Positions 1 through 8,414 of a DNA stretch of 12,672 nucleotides are shown here, one piece after another (the first letter of the stretch is position 1; the number at the start of each line of letters is the position of its first letter). The stretch covers positions 1 through 12,672 of the forward strand of contig DAOVXR010000020.1 of the NCBI GenBank assembly GCA_030636065.1, written 5' to 3'. The notes under the pieces are model-generated. The model was not told where the DNA came from, ran no database searches, and saw nothing but the letters and a program-made list of their open reading frames with translations. This stretch comes from Sedimentisphaerales bacterium. Lineage in GTDB: Bacteria > Planctomycetota > Phycisphaerae > Sedimentisphaerales > SM23-30. Both the position numbers and the translations under genes were made by a program.

Positions 1-12
1 ACTCATTAGGAG

Positions 13-30
13 GTGGCATAGCCACTTTTT
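13..30 (+). terminator. Small rho-independent terminator-like hairpin
   Basis: A perfect 5-bp stem (GTGGC, 13-17, and GCCAC, 21-25) closes a 3-base ATA loop and is followed directly by five T residues (26-30). Flanking bases can add A-T and G-T pairs. It probably ends an upstream + strand transcript whose gene lies outside the window. The stem is short, so termination may be weak. Confidence 0.45.
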
Positions 31-74
31 CTGTTCTGCATGGATGGCAAACACCGCTCCCGTTGGTCGCTGGT

Positions 75-80
75 TATAAT
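75..80 (+). promoter_or_regulatory. Candidate -10 element for the NifA-like gene
   Basis: A perfect TATAAT lies about 50 bp upstream of the likely start codon of the first gene. No good -35 hexamer is found 16-18 bp upstream, so the promoter would be weak or activator-dependent. A run resembling a sigma-54 element just downstream has the wrong internal spacing and was not accepted. Confidence 0.3.
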
Positions 81-128
81 GGCAAAATTGCAAGACTGGG
101 ATAAATTTTAACATAGGAGCTCTTGATT

Positions 129-1706
129 ATGTCTGAAGCAGGCTTCGATTTACAAAAGCGAATTGCCCATGCAACTCGTCATGTACAGGAGTTGGATGTA
201 CTTTATAAAATCAGTCGGATTCTCGCTGCCGGCACTCGTCAAAAGCAGGCTCTTGCGGAGGTTCTGGACGCCCTTGACAGTGAACTGGGGATGAACAGAG
301 GCACAATAACGCTGTTGGTACCGGACGATACTGAGATCAGGATTGAAGTGGCGCATAACCTTTCTCAGGAACACAGCCTCAAGGTGCGGTATCGAATGGG
401 TGAGGGAGTAACCGGCAGGGTAATGCAGACGGGCAAGGCGATAATCATTCCGAAAGTATCGGAGGAACCGTTGTTCCTCAACCGTTTCGAAAGATGGAAT
501 ATTACAAAAGAGGAGATGAGTTTTATTTGTGTGCCGATCTCGATCGGACAAGACGTAATAGGAACGATTTCGGTTGATTGTGTGTTTGATAAAGCAGCGT
601 CACTCGATGAGGACATGCGGGTTCTCAGTATTGTTGCCAGTATGATTGCCAATGACGTCAGGGCCAGGCGTGAAGAATCGCTTCTGCGGCAAGAACTTGA
701 GGACGAGAATTTACGATTGCGTTACGAACTGGAAGACCGATTTCGACCGGAAAACATAATAGGTAATTCCAATGCCATGCGTGATGTATATCTTGCGATT
801 CAGCAGGTTGCCTCAAGCGACACAACGGTTCTTATTCGTGGCGAGTCCGGCACAGGCAAGGAGCTGGTCGCTCATGCGGTTCACTATTCCAGTACCAGGG
901 ACAAGGGGCCTTTTATCAAAGTCAATTGTGCCGCGCTGAATGAGAATTTATTGGAGAGTGAACTGTTTGGCCATGAAAAGGGCGCTTTCACCGGAGCGAT
1001 ACAGGGCCGCAAAGGTCGAATTGAGGAGGCAGCCGGCGGCACATTATTTCTCGATGAAATAGGAGACTTTTCGTCTGTTACCCAGGTCAAACTTCTCAGG
1101 GTTCTTCAGGAGCGACAGTTCGAACGGGTCGGAAGCAATCGAACATTGGACACCAATGCGAGAATTTTAGTTGCCACCAATCGCAATCTGGAAGAAGCTG
1201 TTGACAATGGGACTTTTCGCCAGGACCTTTATTATCGTATAAATGTTTTTCCTGTTTTTCTGCCGCCGTTGCGTGATCGTAAGGACGATATTCTGCTGTT
1301 GGCCGATTATTTCGTTGAGCTACACTCAAAAAAAACGAACAAGGATATCAGACGAATCAGTACGCCGGCGATTAATATGATGGTAGCATATCATTGGCCC
1401 GGCAATGTAAGAGAGTTGGAAAACTGTATTGAAAGGGCGATACTATTGAGTACTGATGGCGTCGTACACGGTTACCATTTACCTCCGACACTTCAGACCT
1501 CCGATGCGTCCGATACCATCGGGACGGGTTCGCTGCAGGAAAAGGTCAATTTGTTCGAGCGAGACATAATTGTGGACGCCCTGAAGCGTTCCAACGGCAA
1601 CCTCGCGGCTGCGGCTCGTGACCTTGGTATTACAGCTCGTATAATAAGGTATAAGGTCAAATATCTGCAAATTGATCATAAACGATATTACAGAAAGAGA
1701 GGTTGA
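129..1706 (+). CDS. NifA-like sigma-54-dependent transcriptional activator (GAF-AAA+-HTH)
   Basis: This is a 525-residue enhancer-binding protein that should use ATP hydrolysis to open sigma-54 RNA polymerase promoters. A GAF sensory domain covers about residues 20-180 and is followed by a charged linker. The AAA+ domain starts near 208. It has Walker A GESGTGKE (238-245), the sigma-54-contacting GAFTGA loop (285-290), Walker B GGTLFLDE (303-310) and GNVREL (425-430). A Fis-type helix-turn-helix lies at about 490-512. Domain order and the C-terminal wording (ARIIRYKVK, then LQIDHKRY) are NifA-like. The linker before the HTH has no cysteines, unlike oxygen-sensitive NifA proteins. The ATG at 129 is preferred over the in-frame TTG at 123 because AGGAG (115-119) sits 9 bases upstream of it. 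No nif genes are in the window, so the symbol nifA is not assigned. The next gene starts 3 bases after the stop and is the obvious candidate partner. Confidence 0.9.
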   Translation: MSEAGFDLQKRIAHATRHVQELDVLYKISRILAAGTRQKQALAEVLDALDSELGMNRGTITLLVPDDTEIRIEVAHNLSQEHSLKVRYRMGEGVTGRVMQTGKAIIIPKVSEEPLFLNRFERWNITKEEMSFICVPISIGQDVIGTISVDCVFDKAASLDEDMRVLSIVASMIANDVRARREESLLRQELEDENLRLRYELEDRFRPENIIGNSNAMRDVYLAIQQVASSDTTVLIRGESGTGKELVAHAVHYSSTRDKGPFIKVNCAALNENLLESELFGHEKGAFTGAIQGRKGRIEEAAGGTLFLDEIGDFSSVTQVKLLRVLQERQFERVGSNRTLDTNARILVATNRNLEEAVDNGTFRQDLYYRINVFPVFLPPLRDRKDDILLLADYFVELHSKKTNKDIRRISTPAINMMVAYHWPGNVRELENCIERAILLSTDGVVHGYHLPPTLQTSDASDTIGTGSLQEKVNLFERDIIVDALKRSNGNLAAAARDLGITARIIRYKVKYLQIDHKRYYRKRG

Positions 1707-1709
1707 TTT

Positions 1710-4292
1710 ATGGCTGCAACGGCAAGTACCGGTCTTAAGGGGCTTGATGAAATACTCGGCAATCTGCAAAAAGGCGATAATGTCGTATGGCAGGTTGACA
1801 GCATAGAAGATTATCATCAATTTGTTACTCCTTATGTTGCCGAAGCTCTGGCTGACGGCAGGAAAGTTGTATATATGAGGTTTGCCAAACATAAACCTCT
1901 GATTGAGAACGAACCTGACGTTACGGTCCATCAGTTCGACGCGACCGGAGGTTTTGAATCGTTTTCAGCGCAGATTCATACTGTTATTTCACATCATGGA
2001 CTTGGAGCGTATTACGTATTCGATTGCCTTTCCGACCTGCTTTCGGCCTGGGCTACGGATTTAATGATCGGCAATTTCTTTAAGGTTACCTGCCCTTATC
2101 TTTTCGAGTTGGACACTATCGCCTATTTTGCCATATTGCGAAACTCTCATTCATTCCAGACCGTAGCCAGGATTCGGGAGACAACCCAGCTTTTATTAGA
2201 CCTGTGTAATTTTGAAAATAATTTCTACGTACACCCTTTGAAGGTCTGGAATCGTTATTCGCCAACTATGTTTCTGCCGCATGTTCAACAGGGAAAAACA
2301 TTTTCGCCGATTATGAGCAGTATTGAAGCAACGAATTTGTTCTCGCATATGTCTGAGAGGAAGCTGAATGGTTCGACGAGATCGTTAGACTATTGGGATC
2401 GATTATTTATGAAGGCCGAGCATTTATTGGCGGAACCTTCCGATTCCGGAGAAGTTAAGGAAATTGTCAGAAAGCTTTGCGGAATAATGATCGGGCGTGA
2501 GAAAAGAATTTCAGATCTCGCTGAAAACAACTTTTCTCTTGAGGATTTGATTACCATTAAAAGCAGATTAATTGGAAGCGGTTTCATTGGCGGTAAAACG
2601 GCTGGTATGTTGCTGGCGCAAAAAATACTCTTGAAAGACAAATCTTTCGATTGGAACGAGCATTTCGAACCTCACGATTCGTTTTATGTGGGTTCGGACG
2701 TCTTTTACAGCTATATAATTGAAAATGGCTGGTGGAAGCAGCTTATGGAGCAGAAAACCAGAGAAGGTTTTTTCACGGCAGCCACTGAAATAAAAGAAAA
2801 TCTACTGCGTGGAAAGCTCCCGAAGCAGATACAACAACGATTGCAGGAAATGGTGGAGTACTTTGGCCAATCGCCTATTATTGTTCGTTCCAGCAGTTTA
2901 TTGGAGGACTCTTTTGGAAATGCCTTTGCCGGCAAATATGAAAGTATATTTCTTGTCAATCAGGGCGATCCGGAGCAGCGATATTCTCAACTCGAAGAGG
3001 CTGTTCGAAGAATTTACGCAAGCACAATGGACGAAAATGCGCTGACGTATCGTTTGCAGCGGGGCCTGGACCAGCGGGACGAACAAATGGCCCTGCTGAT
3101 TCAGCGTGTATCCGGTTCGTACCGGAAGCATTACTTTTTTCCTGAACTTGCGGGCGTTGGAGTCTCTTATAATACCTTCGTTTGGAAACCGCATCTCGAT
3201 CCGAAAGCCGGTATGTTGAGACTGGTTTTGGGGCTTGGCACCAGAGCGGTTGATCGCGTGGAGGACGATTATCCCCAGATAATTGCTTTAGATGACCCGC
3301 TACTCAGGCCTTACGCCGGAAAGGAGGATGCCGCAAGATTTTCACAACACAATGTCGATTTGCTCGATACCAGAGAGAACCGCCTTAAGACTGTTCCGTT
3401 GCAGAAACTGCTTGATGAAGAACTTGACTTGCGATTGGACCTGATAGCTGTACCAGACCGGGAAGCTGAAAGAAAAATGAAAGAACTGAATATAAAGGGA
3501 CAGCAGGCTTGGGTGCTGACATTTGAAAAACTTTTATCGAAAACCGATTTTACTCAAACCATGCAGAAAATGCTGAAAATACTGGAAAACCATTATCAAT
3601 ATCCGGTTGACATAGAATTCACCACCAATTTCACAAAAGATGGCGGTCTTAAAATTAATCTGGTGCAATGCAGACCGTTGCAAACCAAGGGATTGAGAGC
3701 GAATGTGGATATTCCGAATGATATTAAGGAAGACAATATCCTTTTCGAATCTTGCGGATATACAATGGGCGGCAGTATTATGCAGCACATAAAAAAGATT
3801 ATTTATGTTGAACCGGAGACTTATTCGCAGGCGACTCTTACTCGTAAATATAGTGTAGCGAGAATAGTAGGAAACTTAAATAGACAAATAACGAACAGAG
3901 ATGCCTCGCCAACCATACTTCTTGGCCCTGGCAGATGGGGGACAACCACACCGAGTCTTGGTGTGCCTGTCAGTTTTTCCGAGATAAACAATATTGCGGT
4001 ACTGGTGGAAATCGCTCATGAAGGCGGGAATTTAATGCCGGAACTTTCTTTCGGAACTCATTTCTTTCAGGACCTCGTTGAAACCGACATTTTTTATGTA
4101 GCTCTTTTTCCGCGAAAAGAAAATGTGAAATTTAACGCAGAATGGTTTTCGCAGACGCCTAATTTACTGACCGAATATTTACCCGAAAGCGACAAGTACA
4201 CAGACATTATCAAAGTACACGAAATCGGCCACGGGCAGTTACAAATCATGTGTGACATAATATCTCAGAAAGTTGTTTGTTTTTTTACATAA
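1710..4292 (+). CDS. KaiC-like (degenerate)/PPDK N-terminal ATP-grasp fusion protein
   Basis: An 860-residue protein annotated by family as PEP/pyruvate-binding-domain. Residues about 5-200 start like a KaiC/RadA RecA-fold domain (STGLKGLDEIL, 6-16), but the expected Gly-rich GKT loop is absent after KGDNVVWQV, so ATP binding there is doubtful. The pyruvate-phosphate-dikinase/PEP-synthase N-terminal ATP-grasp domain runs from about 285 to 660. It has GGKTAGMLLA (294-303), IVRSSSLLEDSFGNAFAGKY (391-410) and the closing LVQCRPLQ (651-658). The C-terminal 200 residues include GPGRWGTTTPSLGVPVS (739-755). Neither the swivelling phosphohistidine domain nor the PEP-binding barrel is present, so standard PEP synthase chemistry is unlikely. 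The ATG at 1710 follows GAGAGG (1697-1702), which overlaps the upstream gene's end. The 3-base gap suggests co-transcription and translational coupling with the NifA-like gene. The substrate is unknown. Confidence 0.82.
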   Translation: MAATASTGLKGLDEILGNLQKGDNVVWQVDSIEDYHQFVTPYVAEALADGRKVVYMRFAKHKPLIENEPDVTVHQFDATGGFESFSAQIHTVISHHGLGAYYVFDCLSDLLSAWATDLMIGNFFKVTCPYLFELDTIAYFAILRNSHSFQTVARIRETTQLLLDLCNFENNFYVHPLKVWNRYSPTMFLPHVQQGKTFSPIMSSIEATNLFSHMSERKLNGSTRSLDYWDRLFMKAEHLLAEPSDSGEVKEIVRKLCGIMIGREKRISDLAENNFSLEDLITIKSRLIGSGFIGGKTAGMLLAQKILLKDKSFDWNEHFEPHDSFYVGSDVFYSYIIENGWWKQLMEQKTREGFFTAATEIKENLLRGKLPKQIQQRLQEMVEYFGQSPIIVRSSSLLEDSFGNAFAGKYESIFLVNQGDPEQRYSQLEEAVRRIYASTMDENALTYRLQRGLDQRDEQMALLIQRVSGSYRKHYFFPELAGVGVSYNTFVWKPHLDPKAGMLRLVLGLGTRAVDRVEDDYPQIIALDDPLLRPYAGKEDAARFSQHNVDLLDTRENRLKTVPLQKLLDEELDLRLDLIAVPDREAERKMKELNIKGQQAWVLTFEKLLSKTDFTQTMQKMLKILENHYQYPVDIEFTTNFTKDGGLKINLVQCRPLQTKGLRANVDIPNDIKEDNILFESCGYTMGGSIMQHIKKIIYVEPETYSQATLTRKYSVARIVGNLNRQITNRDASPTILLGPGRWGTTTPSLGVPVSFSEINNIAVLVEIAHEGGNLMPELSFGTHFFQDLVETDIFYVALFPRKENVKFNAEWFSQTPNLLTEYLPESDKYTDIIKVHEIGHGQLQIMCDIISQKVVCFFT

Positions 4293-4743
4293 ATCAGAAA
4301 TCTCGGCTGATCCGGTAAACAGAGAAAATAGTTTTAAGTCCCCCCGCCGGTAGCGAAGTCAGATTCCTTAAGAGCGGAAAAAAACACACACGGCGTATTG
4401 CAGTCAAATCACGCTTTTTCTATCGACCTTACAATTCCCAGCCTACGGATGGCTCCAACAATCCCAACCTATCGAACAACCCGCCTCACCATCGAAACAA
4501 CCGATAACTACAGCAACAGAAGCTTCGGAGATACCATTCATATTTCAAAGAAGCTTTCGTCGGCGCAACCTCTCAAGTCTCTTTTCTGAAAAACCGATGA
4601 CAACAAGGGCATTGTCTCTGTCGGGGATAACAATACATCAGGGTACGCGGTAAATGTGCACCATATCAGTGCCAATGGTAACTGTATGCGTTGGTATCAG
4701 TGGTGATAATACGTATCGATTTCGACGGTAATAGTACAACGGT
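4293..4743. other. Intergenic stretch without a convincing gene
   Basis: About 450 bases separate the ATP-grasp gene from the binding-protein gene. I see no clear terminator, RNA gene or strong promoter. One weak frame on the + strand (4398-4586) is interrupted by a TGA at 4587-4589 and then stays open to 4703. It has no recognisable domain and no good ribosome-binding site. The octamer TATCAGTG occurs twice (4664-4671, 4695-4702), and AGAAGCTT also occurs twice. Decayed coding sequence or upstream regulatory DNA for the next gene are both possible. Confidence 0.5.
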
Positions 4744-4758
4744 GAGGGGAACTGTGTT

Positions 4759-5574
4759 ATGAACAAAAAACTATGCGTCAAAAAATATATTCTTATCGGT
4801 GTTGTAGCCGGGACCGTTTGGTTTTCACCAGGCTGTAGTGATTCCGATAATCCGGCCCAGCAGAAGGAGTTGCTGATATATTGCGGGATAACGATGATAA
4901 AACCGATGTCGGAAATTGCGAGAATCATAGAAAAACAGGAAAACTGCAAAATAATCATCACCAAAGGAGGTTCCGGCAACCTTCTCAAATCGATCAGGGT
5001 GAACAAGGTAGGCGATTTATATCTGCCCGGATCGGACTCATATATCAAGACGTCCATAAAGGAAAAACTGGTCGTCGATACGGTTTTTGTCGGCTACAAC
5101 AAAGCGGCAATAATGGTGCAAAAGGGCAATCCGAAAGGTATCACGGCAAAACTCGATAATCTTACCAGTAAAGACTACTACGTGGTAATCGGCAATCCGG
5201 ACAGCGGAAGCATCGGCAGAGAGACAAAAAAGATTCTGGATAAGAAAGGTATCTTCGAAAAGGCGCAGGACAATGCTCGTGCCATAACGACGGATTCCAA
5301 AGACCTGGTCCTGGTGTTGAAACGCAAAGAAGCAGACATCGTAATTAACTGGTACGCGACCTCGACGTGGGATGAAAATGTCTCATATATGGATGTGCTG
5401 CCTATCGACGAGCAATACGCGGCAAAGAAAAAACTCGTTATAGGATTGCTGACAACTTCGAAGTATCCGGAAATCGCCGGTAAGTTTATGGAGTACGCAG
5501 GCTCGGACAAAGGACGAGCGATATTTAATAAATACGGTTTGTACGATGTGAAGTTATTAGTTATTAGTTATTAG
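4759..5574 (+). CDS. ModA/PstS-like periplasmic solute-binding protein, probable lipoprotein
   Basis: A 271-residue exported binding protein of the type II periplasmic fold. The N-terminus has basic residues (KK, 8-9), a hydrophobic stretch (about 10-22) and Cys26 in SPGCS, an imperfect lipobox. The mature part begins with the family strand LLIYCGITMIKPM (38-50). It continues with a GGSGNLL loop (70-76), GDLYLPGSD (85-93), the hinge-like FVGYNKAAIMVQKGNP (110-125), a GNPDSGSIGRETKKIL segment (145-160) and AGKFMEYAGSDKGRAIF (240-256). This resembles molybdate or phosphate/oxyanion binding proteins, but the ligand cannot be read from the sequence. No permease or ATPase gene is adjacent. A sensor kinase gene follows after 29 bases, so a ligand-sensing rather than transport role is plausible. 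GAGGGG (4744-4749) precedes the ATG. The last residues (LLVISY) come from a 7-bp tandem repeat that supplies the stop codon. Confidence 0.82.
   Translation: MNKKLCVKKYILIGVVAGTVWFSPGCSDSDNPAQQKELLIYCGITMIKPMSEIARIIEKQENCKIIITKGGSGNLLKSIRVNKVGDLYLPGSDSYIKTSIKEKLVVDTVFVGYNKAAIMVQKGNPKGITAKLDNLTSKDYYVVIGNPDSGSIGRETKKILDKKGIFEKAQDNARAITTDSKDLVLVLKRKEADIVINWYATSTWDENVSYMDVLPIDEQYAAKKKLVIGLLTTSKYPEIAGKFMEYAGSDKGRAIFNKYGLYDVKLLVISY
5553..5573 (+). repeat. Tandem heptamer array (GTTATTA x3) at a gene 3' end
   Basis: Three perfect head-to-tail copies of GTTATTA, followed by a GTTGTTG degenerate tail. The array encodes the last residues of the binding protein and provides its TAG stop. A related heptamer array ends the kinase gene downstream. 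Confidence 0.8.
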
Positions 5575-5603
5575 TTGTTGATTGAACTATGGAAGAAGTG
5601 AAG

Positions 5604-8090
5604 ATGAAAAATACGATCAGAAAACCGATCAAGCGAAAACTGGTGCTGCTTATAGTTATTTTCTTTGTGCTTTTCACAGTGGTTGTGGCAGCAGAGGGTA
5701 TTCTGGACCGGATTGAGCGGTATTACGATGCCGTAATCAGGAACCAGTACTCCCATCGCAGGCTTGGAAGGGTTCTTATCAGGGAACTGATCTCGACAGA
5801 ACTGGCGTTCAACAAAATGATCCTGATTGACGACCAAAGAGACCTCGACGTTCTTGAAAAGAGGCTGTGTTCCTCAATCGAAGTTATTGAATCGGTACTT
5901 GAAATTCTGCAAAACGGTGGAGAGTTCGAAGACGTAATGGCAGCCAATTTTAACGATGTGGATAAAGTTACAGAGAAATATTCCTATCACCGAGACAATG
6001 GCAGTGGTTATGTTATTGAGGTTATCGACCTGACGCCCAAAATCGAGGACATCAGGCAGATAGTTGATAAACTGATTGAAACCGTAAGCGTCAAACTGGC
6101 CGGATTGGAGGGAAACGCCGGGCAGGTCGCAGAGAAAAGAATTCACCTGTTGTCAAAGCAGGCTGATACGTTCCTGCTGCGCTCGCGTGAGAGCGCAGGC
6201 AAGCTGTTTTATGACGGCCATATTGCAATCAAGCGATTGGAAAGGGAAAAAGCGGAATCGCTCCACCTGTTTTCTCTGATCCGCTACGTCGTCATTGCCG
6301 TCATCGGAGCGGGAGTGATTATTATTTGTGTACTTACCATTTTCAGGGTAGGCAATATTATCAAAGAGCGCGACGCCTATACGCGCAATCTGTATCAGGC
6401 TAACAAGGATTTGATCGACAAACAGAATTTTTTCAACGCCATTCTGGACGCTACCCCGGCTGGTATCGTTGTTATCGACGCGGAGACACATAAAATCACG
6501 AGAGTAAATAAAAGTGCCGCAAAATTATTCGGCGGCACTGCTGAAAATATCATAGGATCAATCTGCCATAAGTTTATTTGTCCCGCAGAAGATGGGCAGT
6601 GTCCGATCACAGATAAAAAACAAAAGATAAACAATTCGAATCATATTCTCCTTACCGCCGACGGCGAGGAAGTGGATATTCTGAAAAGCGCGGTTTCGGT
6701 TACTCTCGATGGGCGTGCGTGCTTAGTGGAAAGTTTTGTGGACATCGGAGACATCAAAAAAGCCCAGGACAAACTACGTTCCAGTGAAGAGAAGTTCAGG
6801 ACGCTGTACGATTCATCGAGCGAGGCGGTGATGCTGCTCGACAAGAATGACTTTCTCGATTGTAATAATGCCGCCCTGGAGATTTTCGACTGCGCCAGTC
6901 GTGAAGAATTCTATGGCAAACACCTGACAGATATGTTGCCGCCCGTTCAATCTTGCGGCACCGACTCGGTAATACTGGCTCATGAGCGGATAGAGACCGC
7001 TCTTGAAGAGGGCAGTAATCGTTTCGAATGGACGTTCAAACGCTTTAACGGCACAGAATTTCCCGCGGAAGTGCTACTCAAGAGCATGGACATAGGAGGG
7101 AAAAAAGTACTTCAAGCCGTAGTCCGTGACATCACCGAACAAAAACAGGCTGAAGAAAAATTAGAAAAGTACAGCCGGAATCTCGAACAAATGGTCGAAG
7201 AGAGAACCGGGGAATTAAAGACTGTTTTGGAGAATCTACAAAACACTCAGTCTCAGCTTTTGCAATCGGAGAAAATGGCGTCAATCGGTCAGTTGGCGGC
7301 AGGGGTGGCACACGAAATCAACAATCCGATCGGGTTTATCTCCAGCAACCTGAATTCATTAGGGGAATATATCGAAGATATTAAACGTATGTTGGCGGCT
7401 TACGAAGAATTATTGGAGTTATGCCAACAGGATCAATCGAACGTCGCTCCGCAAGCCGAGAAGGTACGAGGACTTCATGACGAGCTGGATATTAATTATG
7501 TACTCTCCGATCTCAATGATCTGATAAAAGAATCGGTTGACGGCACCGACCGTGTACGCAAAATCATATCAGACCTGCGCGACTTCTCGCATGTGGATAG
7601 TCCCGATGTGTCCGAAGAAAATATCAATGATCTGTTAGACAAGACCATAAGCGTGGCGTGGAACGAACTAAAGTACAAAACCGAAGTTGTCAAAGAATAC
7701 GGCGATATTACAGCTATTCCGTGCTACGGCGGTAAGCTGGGCCAGGTATTTCTGAACCTGCTGGTCAACGCGGCTCAGGCCATCGAAGAACACGGACAGA
7801 TTACGGTTCGGACCGGTGGGGAAGATAAACAAATATGGATTGAGATAGCCGATACCGGCAGCGGGATTCCGTCCGAAAACCTCAACAAAATATTTGATCC
7901 ATTCTTCACAACCAAAGAGGTCGGCAAAGGAACAGGATTAGGACTGAACCTGGCCTATAACATCATCGAGGCCCACGGCGGATCGATCAATGTGAAGAGT
8001 ACCGTCGGCGAAGGTACAACCTTCCGAATCGAACTGCCTGTGACCGGGCCTGCTCAAAGCAAGGAATCAGTGGTGAGTGGTGAGTGGTGA
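5604..8090 (+). CDS. Membrane sensor histidine kinase with helical periplasmic domain and two PAS domains
   Basis: An 828-residue hybrid-free sensor kinase. TM1 covers about residues 13-30 and TM2 about 228-247. The roughly 195 residues between them are mostly helical, as in TorS-like or four-helix-bundle sensors. PAS1 (about 275-390) contains [15 protein letters not shown] (321-335), with three cysteines. PAS2 (about 393-515) ends in [16 protein letters not shown] coiled coil (about 515-555) leads into HisKA, with phosphoacceptor His570 in AHEINNP. The HATPase domain has an N-box NLLVNAAQA (718-726), G1 DTGSGI (750-755), DPFFTTK (765-771) and G2 GTGLGL (776-781). There is no receiver domain, so phosphate must pass to separate regulators, probably those downstream. 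The ATG at 5604 is chosen because GGAAG (5591-5595) lies 8 bases upstream. An in-frame ATG at 5589 would add five residues and lacks a Shine-Dalgarno sequence. The C-terminal tail VVSGEW and stop lie in a heptamer repeat. Confidence 0.93.
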   Translation: MKNTIRKPIKRKLVLLIVIFFVLFTVVVAAEGILDRIERYYDAVIRNQYSHRRLGRVLIRELISTELAFNKMILIDDQRDLDVLEKRLCSSIEVIESVLEILQNGGEFEDVMAANFNDVDKVTEKYSYHRDNGSGYVIEVIDLTPKIEDIRQIVDKLIETVSVKLAGLEGNAGQVAEKRIHLLSKQADTFLLRSRESAGKLFYDGHIAIKRLEREKAESLHLFSLIRYVVIAVIGAGVIIICVLTIFRVGNIIKERDAYTRNLYQANKDLIDKQNFFNAILDATPAGIVVIDAETHKITRVNKSAAKLFGGTAENIIGSICHKFICPAEDGQCPITDKKQKINNSNHILLTADGEEVDILKSAVSVTLDGRACLVESFVDIGDIKKAQDKLRSSEEKFRTLYDSSSEAVMLLDKNDFLDCNNAALEIFDCASREEFYGKHLTDMLPPVQSCGTDSVILAHERIETALEEGSNRFEWTFKRFNGTEFPAEVLLKSMDIGGKKVLQAVVRDITEQKQAEEKLEKYSRNLEQMVEERTGELKTVLENLQNTQSQLLQSEKMASIGQLAAGVAHEINNPIGFISSNLNSLGEYIEDIKRMLAAYEELLELCQQDQSNVAPQAEKVRGLHDELDINYVLSDLNDLIKESVDGTDRVRKIISDLRDFSHVDSPDVSEENINDLLDKTISVAWNELKYKTEVVKEYGDITAIPCYGGKLGQVFLNLLVNAAQAIEEHGQITVRTGGEDKQIWIEIADTGSGIPSENLNKIFDPFFTTKEVGKGTGLGLNLAYNIIEAHGGSINVKSTVGEGTTFRIELPVTGPAQSKESVVSGEW

Positions 8091-8096
8091 GTGGTG
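8069..8096 (+). repeat. Tandem heptamer array (AGTGGTG x4) across the kinase stop codon
   Basis: Four perfect copies of AGTGGTG run through the 3' end and stop codon (TGA, 8088-8090) of the histidine kinase gene. Rotated, the unit is GTGGTGA, which matches the upstream GTTATTA unit at four of seven positions (consensus GTKRTKA). Confidence 0.85.
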
Positions 8097-8122
8097 AGAA
8101 AGGGAGAAGACAGGAAAGGTTA

Positions 8123-8140
8123 GAAAAGTGTGAAAAGTGT
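8123..8140 (+). repeat. Tandem 9-bp direct repeat (GAAAAGTGT x2)
   Basis: Two perfect adjacent copies of GAAAAGTGT, 27 bases after the heptamer array, in a purine-rich intergenic stretch. No function is evident. Confidence 0.6.
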
Positions 8141-8212
8141 GAAAGAAACATCGAATAAGAAGAAATTAGGAAATCAGAAGAAACCAATGGCGAATAATGG
8201 AAAGTTGCCATC

Positions 8213-8329
8213 GTCTGTCCTGTTGGACAGATGCTGCCACCCGGCTATGCGCTCTTTCGGCCCTTCGGGCCTAATAAAAAAAGAGTCCCCCGATCCCCGC
8301 CTCCGCGGGGACAAGCTTAACATCGGGGG
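8213..8329 (-). repeat. Structure-rich intergenic element with three hairpins
   Basis: Three palindromes follow one another in about 120 bp. The first is CTGTCC/GGACAG (8215-8220, 8225-8230) with a TGTT loop. The second is GGCCC/GGGCC (8259-8263, 8267-8271) inside an outer CTCTTT/AAAGAG pairing (8252-8257, 8280-8285). The third is CCCCCGAT/ATCGGGGG (8287-8294, 8322-8329), enclosing CCCCGC/GCGGGG (8295-8300, 8305-8310). An A7 run at 8276-8282 becomes a U-run on the minus strand just after the third hairpin, so the element could act as a minus-strand terminator, although no minus-strand gene is seen. The CCCCGC-CTCC-GCGGGG core resembles widespread palindromic intergenic repeats. A dispersed repeat or structured RNA are both possible. 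Confidence 0.55.
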
Positions 8330-8414
8330 CTGGTAGAGAGAAGAACCCACGACATAAAGTCGAGGGCTAACAAGCGTGTCCAGGCCCGGACTACAGAGAA
8401 CAAGGAACAAAATA

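Larger units (their letters stand above)
8091..8414. other. Intergenic region between kinase and response-regulator operon
   Basis: These 324 bases hold the end of the AGTGGTG array, the 9-bp repeat pair and the three-hairpin element. No real gene is seen. An open frame at 8130-8336 translates the palindromes into low-complexity peptide and looks fortuitous. The last 80 bases (8335-8414) should contain the operon leader, with AAGGA at 8402-8406, but I find no convincing -35/-10 pair. Confidence 0.6.

Noticed and set aside
80..95. Possible sigma-54 -24/-12 promoter (TGGCA followed by TTGCA) before the NifA-like gene
   Set aside because: The TGG and GC elements are only a few bases apart; the required GG-N10-GC spacing is not met.
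129..1706. Assigning the symbol nifA
   Set aside because: Domain wording is NifA-like, but there are no nif genes in the window and the neighbour is unrelated to nitrogen fixation.
4398..4589. 63-codon open frame in the gap
   Set aside because: No good ribosome-binding site, no domain and Thr/Ser-rich low-information composition; kept only as a possible remnant.
4638..5057. 139-codon minus-strand open frame opposite the binding-protein start
   Set aside because: It is antisense to a well-supported signal peptide and binding domain and has no recognisable motif.
4759..5574. Calling the binding protein modA or pstS outright
   Set aside because: The fold is shared by several oxyanion-binding families, ligand residues are not diagnostic by eye, and no transporter partners are present.
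5553..8140. CRISPR-like repeats
   Set aside because: The repeats are 7-9 bp head-to-tail units without spacers.
7987..8211. Minus-strand open frame covering the heptamer array
   Set aside because: Its Ser-Pro-Leu-Thr-Thr-His-His pattern is only the translated AGTGGTG repeat and it overlaps the kinase gene.
8130..8336. Open frame of 68 codons on the + strand
   Set aside because: It is made of repeat and hairpin sequence and its end is the translated palindrome; there is no ribosome-binding site or domain.
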